Of a stretch of DNA of 64,000 bases, positions 52,820-60,427 are shown piece after piece. A program made the translations under genes and the position numbers. How positions within the stretch are numbered: the stretch's first letter is position 1; each line of letters opens with the position of its first letter. The stretch is from JBAXTE01 sp963556065. GTDB lineage: Bacteria; Bacteroidota; Bacteroidia; Bacteroidales; WCHB1-69. The DNA lies in NCBI GenBank assembly GCA_963556065.3, contig CAUVYH020000017.1, positions 124,001 to 188,000 of the forward strand, written 5' to 3'. The notes under the pieces were generated by a model that was given only the letters and a program-made list of their open reading frames with translations, was not told the origin of the DNA and did not search any database.

Positions 52820-53413
52820 TTAATGGTTTTTTCTTCTGTTTATTTCATCTCGAATTAAGGATGCCTGTTCGTAATCTTCATCCTCTAATGCCAGCGATAA
52901 AAGAGTGTCCAGTTCTTCGTCCGTATATTTTGATAATAGCGAAGGTTCTTCTTTTGGCGGATCGATATGTTCGTCTTCGTCCGGCTGGTCGAACATTGTT
53001 TCACTTTCGTTATCAATGGCCGCAGTTTGCATAATTTCCTCGTAAGTATATATTGGGCAGCCAAAGCGTAATGCTATCGAAACGGCATCTGAAGTGCGGG
53101 CATCTAACTTGATTGAAATATCATTGCCCGAGCATATTAAATGAGAATAAAACACTCCTTCATCCAGCCGATAAATAATTACTTCCGAAATTGTAATAGA
53201 AAATGAGGTAGCTAAGTTTTTAAACAAATCGTGAGTTAATGGACGCGAGTATTTTATTTTTTCTATTTGGATAGCAATGGATTGAGCTTCAAATCCTCCG
53301 ATAATTATTGGCAATCTGCGACGACCTTCGCTCTCTTTCAAAATCAGTGCATACGCATTATTTTGTGTTTGGCTGTAAGTAAGTCCTAATACTTCTAATT
53401 TAATTTTATTCAT
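52820..53413 (-). CDS. Bifunctional nuclease (DUF151) family protein with UVR motif
   Basis: A 197-residue protein. Residues 1-135 form the DUF151/BFN domain: LEVLGLTYSQTQNNAYALIL, RRLPIIIGGFEAQSIAIQIE, RPLTHDLFKNLA, and ARTSDAVSIALRFGCPIY. The family has described DNase/RNase activity. An acidic linker leads to a C-terminal UvrB/UvrC-type helix pair (TDEELDTLLSLALEDEDYEQ, then ASLIRDEINRRKNH), a fusion common in Bacteroidota. The biological role is poorly defined. It is followed on the same strand by an independent spacer before DUF4271. Confidence 0.88.
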   Translation of the reverse strand: MNKIKLEVLGLTYSQTQNNAYALILKESEGRRRLPIIIGGFEAQSIAIQIEKIKYSRPLTHDLFKNLATSFSITISEVIIYRLDEGVFYSHLICSGNDISIKLDARTSDAVSIALRFGCPIYTYEEIMQTAAIDNESETMFDQPDEDEHIDPPKEEPSLLSKYTDEELDTLLSLALEDEDYEQASLIRDEINRRKNH

Positions 53414-53524
53414 TATGTTGTAGTATTCAATATCAAAACGATAAAAATATAAAAAATGTTCATGCCGGAGTAAATTTATCCGAATAATTCAGGTCTGCGT
53501 AAATACGGATAAAAGTGTCGGTTA

Positions 53525-54343
53525 TTATACCGAGACTCCAAAATCTCTTAATGCATCATTCAGAGATGTTTTTAAATCGGTGGATGATTTTCGTTTCCCG
53601 ATAATCAGAGCACAGGGCACTTGATATTCTCCTGCAGGAAATTGCTTGGGAATATTGCCCGGAATAACAACCGATCGTTCCGGAACAAAACCTTTGTAGA
53701 AAACAGCCTTTTTGTCCGACACGTCAATTATTTTTGTAGATGCCGTAATCACGACATTTGCACCTAAAACAGCCTCTCTGCCAATGTGCACTCCCTCAAC
53801 AATAATACATCGCGATCCGATAAAACAGGAGTCTTCGATAATAACAGGAGCTGCCTGCACAGGCTCTAAAACTCCTCCGATTCCAACTCCTCCGCTTAAA
53901 TGAACATTTTTTCCGATTTGAGCGCACGAACCTACGGTTGCCCAAGTGTCCACCATTGTCCCACAATCTACATACGCACCGATGTTCACGTATGAGGGCA
54001 TCATTATTACTCCGGGAGCCAAGTAAGATCCATAGCGTGCAATGGCATGAGGCACAACGCGAACTTCTTGTGCTGCATAATTTGTTTTAAGTGGAATTTT
54101 ATCGTGAAATTCAAAGGGGCCGATTTCTATCGTCTCCATTTTGCGAGTCGAAAAATAGAGAATTACCGCTTTTTTTATCCAATCGTTAACCTGCCATCCT
54201 GTTTCGGTCGGCATTGCTACTCTCAGGATTCCTTTATCTAATTTTTCAATGGTGTCGTTTATTGCGATTACCGTATTCTTATCATTCAACAATGTTTTAT
54301 CTGTCCATGCAGCTTCTATAATTGTCCTTTGTTCAGAATTCAT
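53525..54343 (-). CDS. dapD: Tetrahydrodipicolinate N-succinyltransferase
   Basis: A 272-residue DapD, which transfers succinyl from succinyl-CoA to tetrahydrodipicolinate in the lysine/diaminopimelate pathway. The N-terminal helical part ends in GWQVNDWIKKAVILYFSTRK. The left-handed beta-helix follows, with VRVVPHAIARYGSYLAPGV, MMPSYVNIGAYVDCGTMVDT, WATVGSCAQIGKNVHLSGGV and GIGGVLEPVQAAPVIIEDSC. Length and motifs are normal for the family. The antiporter gene ends 15 bases upstream, so they may share a transcript. Confidence 0.96.
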   Translation of the reverse strand: MNSEQRTIIEAAWTDKTLLNDKNTVIAINDTIEKLDKGILRVAMPTETGWQVNDWIKKAVILYFSTRKMETIEIGPFEFHDKIPLKTNYAAQEVRVVPHAIARYGSYLAPGVIMMPSYVNIGAYVDCGTMVDTWATVGSCAQIGKNVHLSGGVGIGGVLEPVQAAPVIIEDSCFIGSRCIIVEGVHIGREAVLGANVVITASTKIIDVSDKKAVFYKGFVPERSVVIPGNIPKQFPAGEYQVPCALIIGKRKSSTDLKTSLNDALRDFGVSV

Positions 54344-54358
54344 CTTTATTCGTTTATA

Positions 54359-56506
54359 TTATTTATTTTTAAGAAATCCACCGATTTCTTTACCTATTTT
54401 TTGAATAGTTTCTATCCCTGTGTGGATGACACCAGGGGAAGACAAATCTACATTCCCGAGTTGGCTAATATCCAAATGACTATTTTGTTTTGGGAAACAG
54501 ATAATGAAATTGTGGTTTGGATAGTATTTTTTAATTTTATTTGGAATGGTTTCAACAATCGGGAAATATGAAACGGTTCCTCGCCGGGACGAAAACAAAA
54601 TGAGCAGATCTTTGTCGTCAATGTATTTTGCCAGCACTAAAAAATCTTCCCAATCATCAAAATGGTCATATTTAATAGTTGTGTGTATCTTTTGTTTCAA
54701 TACTATGCTTTTTAAAATAGTTCTTGTTTTTTCATTACAGAAAATGAGTATTGGAATGGATAATTCAGAGGCAAGTTTTGACGATTTTTGAATTAACTGA
54801 GAAAATCCGGTTTCCATTTCGGATAGGGGTGGAATAAAGAGAATTATTCGGGAATGGGAAACCATTGGTTTGGTGATTTTGCACAAGAAAATTGCTTTTT
54901 CGCTGCTTTTTAATATTGCAGAAGTTTGCTCTCCCAGAATCAAATCAAAAATACTCCATTTTTCTACCCAATCCACTAATATCAGATCTGCCATAATTTC
55001 CCGGGAAGTACGCACGATTCCTCCTACCGGATTGTGGTCGATGGCTGCAATGAAATTAACCGATACTTCCGATGCTGCAGCTTGCAACCTCATGCTCTCA
55101 AATTGTTGCTTTGCACGAAAAATGTTTTCTTCGGACGCTTCGTTGTTTGGAACGATAGTGAGTATAGAAAGCGGAAACGATGATTTCTGTTCTTTAATTA
55201 ATATTGCCAGATCAAGAATTTTATCAAAGTTTGGGGAATCAGAGAAAGGAATTAGCAAATGCTCTGCATTGTTAACTACGGGCTCATTTACTTCACTTTC
55301 TTTCATGCCGATTAATATTTTTTTTGCAGCTTTTTCGGTGGCAAATGATGAAATCACACACGTGATTAATATTAAGATGATAGTGCCATTCAACACGTTA
55401 ATATCTATAATATGGTTGGTATAGCCTACCATGATAATCGCTAGAGTAGCGGCAGCATGAGAACTGCTTAACCCGAAAATTAATCCCCGTTGGTGACTGG
55501 AATATCTGAAAATTATTTGAGTAAAAAATGCGGCCAGCCATTTTCCCGAGAGTGCAACGGCGGATAATACTAGTGCCATTGTAATGGCATAAGGTCCATG
55601 AACTACAACCCGCACATCTACAATCATTCCAACGCTAATTAAAAAGAACGGGATAAATAATGAATTTCCCATAAATTCAATTCGATTCATGAGCGCTGAT
55701 GAGGCCGGAATAAGCTTATTTAGCGCTAATCCGGCAATAAATGCTCCGATTATCGGTTCCAGTCCGGACACCTGAGATAAAAAGGCGGAGAAAAAAATAA
55801 CAGATAGTACAAAAATATAATGAGAATGTTTTTCACTTTCAAGCTTTTGGAAAAACCATCGGGCTATTCGGGGAATAATAAAAAACATAATCCCTAAAAA
55901 AATAGCAATAGAAACAGACATTCTAAGCCAAAACGTTTCATTAAGAAACCCGTTATGATTGTTTAGCACAATGGCTAAAATGATTAGTACGGTGGTATCT
56001 GTAAGAATAGTGCCTCCAATCGTAATGGCTACTGCTTGGTCTTTGGTAATTCTAAGTTTGCTAACAATAGGATAGGAGACTAATGTATGAGTCGAAAACA
56101 TAGAAGAGATCAATACACTACTATTAAGATCAAATTCAAACAAATAGTAACATATCGGAAACCCAATGGAAAATGGAAAAATAAAGGTAAAAAATCCAAA
56201 AATTAAGCTCTTGTATCGATATGATTTGAATTGTGCTAAATCTAAATCCAACCCTGCTATAAACATAATATAAAGTAACCCGATAGTCGAAAAGAGTTCT
56301 ATTCCTGCATTTTTGTCCAATAAATGAATGCCAAAAGGTCCGATAATCACTCCCGAAATAATTAGACCGACAATGGATGGAACGTTTAACTTTTTTAAAA
56401 CGATAGGGGTAAATAAAATAATCAATAATACTAACGAAAAAACCAATACAGGATTTGTAAGCGGGAGTGTAAACTCTTTGGATAGTTGTTCAAAAAAATC
56501 GAGCAT
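54359..56506 (-). CDS. CPA2-family cation/proton antiporter with C-terminal UspA-like region
   Basis: A 715-residue protein. The N-terminal 390 residues hold twelve or thirteen helices of the Na+/H+ exchanger CPA2 type (VGLIISGVIIGPFGIHLLD, LYIMFIAGLDLDL, FSTHTLVSYPIVSKL, ASEEN-free core ending near residue 390). Two soluble lobes follow (about 415-560 and 565-700) resembling universal stress protein folds (HLLIPFSDSPNFDKILDLAI; RIILFIPPLSEMETGF). That fusion is common in Bacteroidota. The cation (K+ or Na+) is not decidable. It starts from a strong-looking promoter at 56520 that lies back to back with the thiF promoter. Confidence 0.87.
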   Translation of the reverse strand: MLDFFEQLSKEFTLPLTNPVLVFSLVLLIILFTPIVLKKLNVPSIVGLIISGVIIGPFGIHLLDKNAGIELFSTIGLLYIMFIAGLDLDLAQFKSYRYKSLIFGFFTFIFPFSIGFPICYYLFEFDLNSSVLISSMFSTHTLVSYPIVSKLRITKDQAVAITIGGTILTDTTVLIILAIVLNNHNGFLNETFWLRMSVSIAIFLGIMFFIIPRIARWFFQKLESEKHSHYIFVLSVIFFSAFLSQVSGLEPIIGAFIAGLALNKLIPASSALMNRIEFMGNSLFIPFFLISVGMIVDVRVVVHGPYAITMALVLSAVALSGKWLAAFFTQIIFRYSSHQRGLIFGLSSSHAAATLAIIMVGYTNHIIDINVLNGTIILILITCVISSFATEKAAKKILIGMKESEVNEPVVNNAEHLLIPFSDSPNFDKILDLAILIKEQKSSFPLSILTIVPNNEASEENIFRAKQQFESMRLQAAASEVSVNFIAAIDHNPVGGIVRTSREIMADLILVDWVEKWSIFDLILGEQTSAILKSSEKAIFLCKITKPMVSHSRIILFIPPLSEMETGFSQLIQKSSKLASELSIPILIFCNEKTRTILKSIVLKQKIHTTIKYDHFDDWEDFLVLAKYIDDKDLLILFSSRRGTVSYFPIVETIPNKIKKYYPNHNFIICFPKQNSHLDISQLGNVDLSSPGVIHTGIETIQKIGKEIGGFLKNK

Positions 56507-56519
56507 AGATTTTTTTCTT

Positions 56520-56550
56520 CAAAATTACATTATAAACTCGAACAAGGCAA
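56520..56550 (-). promoter_or_regulatory. Promoter of the antiporter gene
   Basis: On the minus strand TTG (56550-56548) and TAATTTTG (56527-56520) are 20 bases apart, matching the Bacteroidota consensus exactly. The -7 box is 13 bases before the ATG, so the leader should be very short. Confidence 0.6.
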
Positions 56551-56571
56551 TAGGAGATGCTAAATTTTGAT

Positions 56572-56579
56572 TATTTTTG
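56572..56579 (+). promoter_or_regulatory. -7 element of the thiF operon
   Basis: TATTTTTG, an exact TAnnTTTG match. It lies downstream of an alternative ATG at 56557 and 10 bases before the ATG at 56590, which supports the latter as the true start and a nearly leaderless mRNA. Confidence 0.5.
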
Positions 56580-56589
56580 TGAAAAAAGT

Positions 56590-57177
56590 ATGACCTTCGA
56601 CGAAATAAAATATAAATTATCTGCCTTTTCTGTGGGGATTGCCGGTTGTGGCGGATTGGGATCAAATTGTGCTGTGGCTCTTGCCCGTGTTGGAGTTGGA
56701 CAACTTATAATTGCCGATTTTGATACGATTGTAGAATCTAATCTTAACCGTCAGTATTTTTTTTACGATCAAATCGGACTTACTAAAGCTTCTGCCCTTA
56801 AAACAAACCTTAACCGGATTGCTCCAAATTGTAAAATAATAGCTCATGAAGTAAGAATTACCCCGGATGATATTCCCCGGTTATTCCATTCTTGCGAGGT
56901 GATTGTAGAAGCATTCGATAATGCCGGTCAAAAGAAAATGCTGATGGAGCATGTGTCTAGTCTTTATCCCGACAAACTTTTGGTTTGTGCTTCCGGTCTT
57001 GCCGGCTCCGAATACCTCGAGTCTATTGAAGTTAAACGTTTTGGAAATCTTGTGGTCTGTGGAGATCACCGCACGCAAGTTTCGGAGGAATGTCCTCCTT
57101 TAGCTCCCAAAGTTGCCATTGTGGCAAATATGCAGGCAAATATTGTAATCAACTACTTATTAAACATTGTGTTATGA
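56590..57177 (+). CDS. thiF: ThiF-like sulfur carrier adenylyltransferase
   Basis: A protein of about 195 residues from the ATG at 56590, the start favoured by promoter position; an ATG at 56557 would add 11 residues. It is an E1-like enzyme that adenylates the C-terminus of ThiS in thiazole synthesis. The ATP site is GIAGCGGLGSNCAVALARVG, followed by IADFDTIVESNLNRQYFFYD with the conserved Asp, Asn and Arg. It is the short form lacking zinc Cys pairs. No other thi gene is nearby, so action on another small sulfur carrier is possible. DUF502 follows with a 4-base overlap. Confidence 0.85.
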   Translation: MTFDEIKYKLSAFSVGIAGCGGLGSNCAVALARVGVGQLIIADFDTIVESNLNRQYFFYDQIGLTKASALKTNLNRIAPNCKIIAHEVRITPDDIPRLFHSCEVIVEAFDNAGQKKMLMEHVSSLYPDKLLVCASGLAGSEYLESIEVKRFGNLVVCGDHRTQVSEECPPLAPKVAIVANMQANIVINYLLNIVL

Positions 57178-57737
57178 AGTCAATACTGAATGTTGTCTGG
57201 AAAAGAATAGTCCAATATTTTTTACAGGGATTATTTTATACTGCACCCATTGGAATTACAATATTTTTACTTGTAAAAGGGGTGCTGTTTATTGATTCGA
57301 TTTTTAATACCGAAATTCCTGGAATTGGAGTCGTTGCCGCCTTAGTTGGAATTACTGCGGTAGGATGGGTTACCTCTAAAATTATTCACAAACCATTGCT
57401 TAATCGTGCAGGAAAATTAATAGAAAAAACACCGCTGGTTAAGCTGATTTACTCTTCGGTGAAAGATTTGGTCTCCGCATTTGTGGGGCAGAAAAAAAAA
57501 TTCGATAAACCTGTTATCGTTGCTCTTGATGAACATGGATTGGAACGATTAGGGTTTGTGATGGAAGACAATCTGCAATTTTTGGGAATCTCCGGTTCCA
57601 AAATCGCGGTTTATATTCCGATGTCTGTTTCTGTCGCCGGCGATCTTTTTATCGTGGATGCACAACGTGTGAAACCTATAGATGCCTCTTCGGCTGAAGT
57701 GATGAAATTCATTATGTCTGGAGGATTAACATCATAA
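57174..57737 (+). CDS. DUF502 membrane protein
   Basis: A protein of about 187 residues starting at the ATG that overlaps the thiF stop (ATGA). The longer frame from 57090 runs inside thiF and adds an unlikely Cys-rich leader. Two membrane helices (LFYTAPIGITIFLLVKGVLF; GIGVVAALVGITAVGWVTS) precede a conserved soluble part (LIEKTPLVKLIYSSVKDLVS, then KIAVYIPMSVSVAGDLFIVD). This matches DUF502, a widespread bacterial membrane protein of undefined function. The radical SAM gene follows after two bases, so thiF-DUF502-radical SAM form a tight operon. Confidence 0.87.
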   Translation: MKSILNVVWKRIVQYFLQGLFYTAPIGITIFLLVKGVLFIDSIFNTEIPGIGVVAALVGITAVGWVTSKIIHKPLLNRAGKLIEKTPLVKLIYSSVKDLVSAFVGQKKKFDKPVIVALDEHGLERLGFVMEDNLQFLGISGSKIAVYIPMSVSVAGDLFIVDAQRVKPIDASSAEVMKFIMSGGLTS

Positions 57738-57739
57738 AA

Positions 57740-58582
57740 ATGAATGCTTTAAATTTCTCTTATTTGCATTTGTCAGCAATTGCTATTCATCGGGGCGAAG
57801 AACCCGTAATCGGGGGAGCTAAAGGAATATGCAATATTTTTTTTTCGGGTTGTAACTTACAATGTATTTATTGTCAGAATTTTCAGATTAGTCGCCGTTG
57901 CTCACGAAATACAGTGATGCTTTTTCCCGAAGCAATTGCCAAAATTATTTCCATCTTGAAAACCGGAGTAAATGTTGTTGGATTTGTATCTCCGTCTCAT
58001 CATGTGAGCGAAACGAGATTTCTTATTCAAGCAATTCGTCAACGGGGTTTCAATCCCCTGTTTGTATATAACACGAATGGATTCGACAGCGTAAAAACCA
58101 TTCAATCACTCGATGGGTTAATTGATGTTTATCTTCCTGATTTTAAATATGGCTTCAATAATTTGGCATTCGAATATAGTGGAGTGAAAAATTATGTAGA
58201 AGTTGCTTTACGTGCCGTTAAGCAAATGTATTTTCAAAAAGGGAATTCGGTGATGTTGGATGATAACGATTGTGCTGTTTCGGGTCTAATTATCCGCCAT
58301 CTAGTGTTGCCGGGAAGAGTTGACAATAGTATAAAAGTACTTGAACTGATCGCCTACGAGTTGTCGCCCAATGTTTCCATTTCGCTGATGTCGCAGTATA
58401 ATCCTATTTCCGATATGGCTCAACACCCACTCTTAAGCAGAACGATATCGGAAAGCGAGTACCAGCAAGTAGTGAATGCTTTTTTCCGGCTGGGCTTTTC
58501 GAGAGGTTGGTTGCAACAAATGGATAGTAATAATTGTTTTAATCCTGATTTTTCGCTTGCCGATCCATTTCTTGGCGTATAA
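57740..58582 (+). CDS. Radical SAM protein, PflX-like (COG1313)
   Basis: A 280-residue radical SAM protein related to pyruvate formate-lyase activating enzyme. The cluster motif C-x3-C-x2-C is in FFSGCNLQCIYCQNFQISR (roughly residues 34-52). The conserved GGAKGICNIFFSGC, VNVVGFVSPSHHVSETRFLI and LPDFKYGFNNLAFEYSGVKN blocks are typical of the PflX group, whose substrate is unknown. No formate-lyase-like glycyl radical partner is in the window. It is joined to DUF502 by a two-base spacer, and the alkaline phosphatase gene follows 52 bases later. Confidence 0.85.
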   Translation: MNALNFSYLHLSAIAIHRGEEPVIGGAKGICNIFFSGCNLQCIYCQNFQISRRCSRNTVMLFPEAIAKIISILKTGVNVVGFVSPSHHVSETRFLIQAIRQRGFNPLFVYNTNGFDSVKTIQSLDGLIDVYLPDFKYGFNNLAFEYSGVKNYVEVALRAVKQMYFQKGNSVMLDDNDCAVSGLIIRHLVLPGRVDNSIKVLELIAYELSPNVSISLMSQYNPISDMAQHPLLSRTISESEYQQVVNAFFRLGFSRGWLQQMDSNNCFNPDFSLADPFLGV

Positions 58583-58634
58583 CTTATGTCGATTGTTTGA
58601 AAAATCGATGATATTAATCTTCAATAAAAATAAT

Positions 58635-60275
58635 ATGAAAAAACTTTTTTGCTCGTTCTTCTTAATCGGTTTTTGGGGAATAACTTTGACTTTTGCCCAA
58701 ACCAAACCCATCAAAAATATCATTTTTATGATTCCCGACGGTACCAGCATTGATGTGCTCGCACTCGCACGTTGGTATAACAATGCATTGCCATTGGCTA
58801 TTGATCCGTATATCAGGGGGTTGGTTAAAACACATTGTTCCGATACTCCAATCGGGGATTCGGCTCCTACCGGTAGTACTTATTCCACCGGACATTTGTC
58901 GCGTACCGGATTTGTCGCCACTTATCCCGATTCGGTGATGCAGGGATACAATATCGTGGCCACAGATCCTAAACGTCGATTTTCGCCCATGTTTACGATC
59001 CTTGAGGCCGCCAAAATGCAAGGCAAAAGTACTGGACTAGTCGTTACCTGTTTTTTTCCGCATGCCACTCCAGCCGATTTTTCCGCACATTCGCAACATC
59101 GCGACAATTACGATTTGCTTTCCCGTCAGATGGTTTACAACAACATCGATGTTGTCTTTGGCGGCGGATATTCGTATTTAAAACCGGATAAAAGAATGGA
59201 TAAGCTTGATTTAGTCAAAGTTCTTAACGAAAACAAGATTACGTTTTTGCAAACACCTTCGCAGATGCAGGCCTTTTCCGGCAACCGCGTTTGGGGCCTT
59301 TTTGCACCACAGGCACTGAAAAACGATCTCGACCGCAATCCTGCAGAGGAACCTTCATTGGCTGAGATGACCAAGAAAGCAATCGATATTCTGTCGCAGA
59401 ATAATAATGGGTTCTTTATGATGGTAGAAGGAAGCAAAGTCGATTGGTCGGCACATGATAACGACGCTATTGGAATGGTTACCGAGTTTCTGGCGTTTGA
59501 TAAAGCGGTAAAAGTTGCGCTCGATTTTGCTAAAGACGATGGAAATACCATAGTAATTGTAGCTCCCGATCATGGTAATAGCGGAATATCAATTGGTAAT
59601 TCAAAAAGCAATAAAGGGTACGACAAGCTTACGCTTAAAGAGCTTATGAATCCACTGTTGAATGCAAAAAACACAGTTGAAGCCATCAATGATTTAATAA
59701 GTTCAAAATCCACTCCCGATCAGATTCGTTCCGTTTTTGCAAACCGTTATGGGGTAAAAAATCTTACTGCTACTGAAATGAATGACATTCAGGCTTGTTT
59801 TGGGGATCAATCAACAGGGAATAACTCAAAATCAAAAAAGAGTGCGTATGCGCTGCAAAAACTTACGGCCGAAATATTCAACCGCCGCACTTATATAGGT
59901 TTTACAACTACCGGACATACCGGCGAAGATGTGTTTCTCGCCATCTATTCTCCCGAAAAAAATGCTCCTTCAGGACTGATGCTCAGCAGTGAGGTGAACA
60001 GATACATGCAGCAAATTTGGAACGTAAACCTCGACAGCTTAACCAATACTTATTATGCTCCCCATGCAACTGTTTTTGAAGGTTATACCCAATCCATAGA
60101 CAGCACGGACAAGTTCAACCGGGTGCTGATTGTAAAAAGCGACAAAACCATACTTCGCATTCCCGAAAATAAAAACGTGGTATTTGTAAATGAGGAGGAA
60201 CAAAAATTTCCAACATTGATGGTCTATAACGGAATCAACTTTTATGTTCCCATGTCGTTGCGGAAATTGTTGTAA
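58635..60275 (+). CDS. Exported alkaline phosphatase
   Basis: A protein of about 546 residues starting at the ATG at 58635, which gives a proper signal peptide (MKKLFCSFFLIGFWGITLTF, AQ). The longer frame overlaps the radical SAM gene. The PhoA superfamily metal site begins FMIPDGTS (D35), and the nucleophile is S76 in GDSAPTGSTYSTG, equivalent to the E. coli DSAASATA block. Further metal ligands are in ATPADFSAHSQHRDNYD, MVEGSKVDWSAHDND and VAPDHGNSG, with a last His in GFTTTGHTGEDV. It hydrolyses phosphomonoesters in the periplasm or outside. No pho-box-like element was recognised. A terminator follows at 60376. Confidence 0.93.
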   Translation: MKKLFCSFFLIGFWGITLTFAQTKPIKNIIFMIPDGTSIDVLALARWYNNALPLAIDPYIRGLVKTHCSDTPIGDSAPTGSTYSTGHLSRTGFVATYPDSVMQGYNIVATDPKRRFSPMFTILEAAKMQGKSTGLVVTCFFPHATPADFSAHSQHRDNYDLLSRQMVYNNIDVVFGGGYSYLKPDKRMDKLDLVKVLNENKITFLQTPSQMQAFSGNRVWGLFAPQALKNDLDRNPAEEPSLAEMTKKAIDILSQNNNGFFMMVEGSKVDWSAHDNDAIGMVTEFLAFDKAVKVALDFAKDDGNTIVIVAPDHGNSGISIGNSKSNKGYDKLTLKELMNPLLNAKNTVEAINDLISSKSTPDQIRSVFANRYGVKNLTATEMNDIQACFGDQSTGNNSKSKKSAYALQKLTAEIFNRRTYIGFTTTGHTGEDVFLAIYSPEKNAPSGLMLSSEVNRYMQQIWNVNLDSLTNTYYAPHATVFEGYTQSIDSTDKFNRVLIVKSDKTILRIPENKNVVFVNEEEQKFPTLMVYNGINFYVPMSLRKLL

Positions 60276-60375
60276 GTTTATTTGTTTTTTTAGTGTGGGA
60301 AAATATTCTAAATAGAATAAAATGTTAAGATTAAAAGGATTGATTTCTTGTTTAGATTTTTAATCTTTGTGCAAT

Positions 60376-60407
60376 AAAAAAGTCCAGATTGGAGTCTGGA
60401 CTTTTTT
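60376..60407. terminator. Bidirectional terminator between alkaline phosphatase and EF-G2
   Basis: Stem AAAAAGTCCAGA (60376-60387) with TCTGGACTTTTT (60395-60406), followed by Ts on both sides; the two genes are convergent. Confidence 0.8.
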
Positions 60408-60427
60408 TATGATAGTTAACAGAAGGA

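Noticed and set aside
57090..57173. Longer N-terminus for the DUF502 protein
   Set aside because: The extra 28 residues are read from inside thiF in another frame and are Cys/His-rich; the ATGA overlap at 57174 is the natural start.
58476..58634. Longer N-terminus for the alkaline phosphatase
   Set aside because: It overlaps the radical SAM gene by more than 100 bases, while the ATG at 58635 gives a classical signal peptide.
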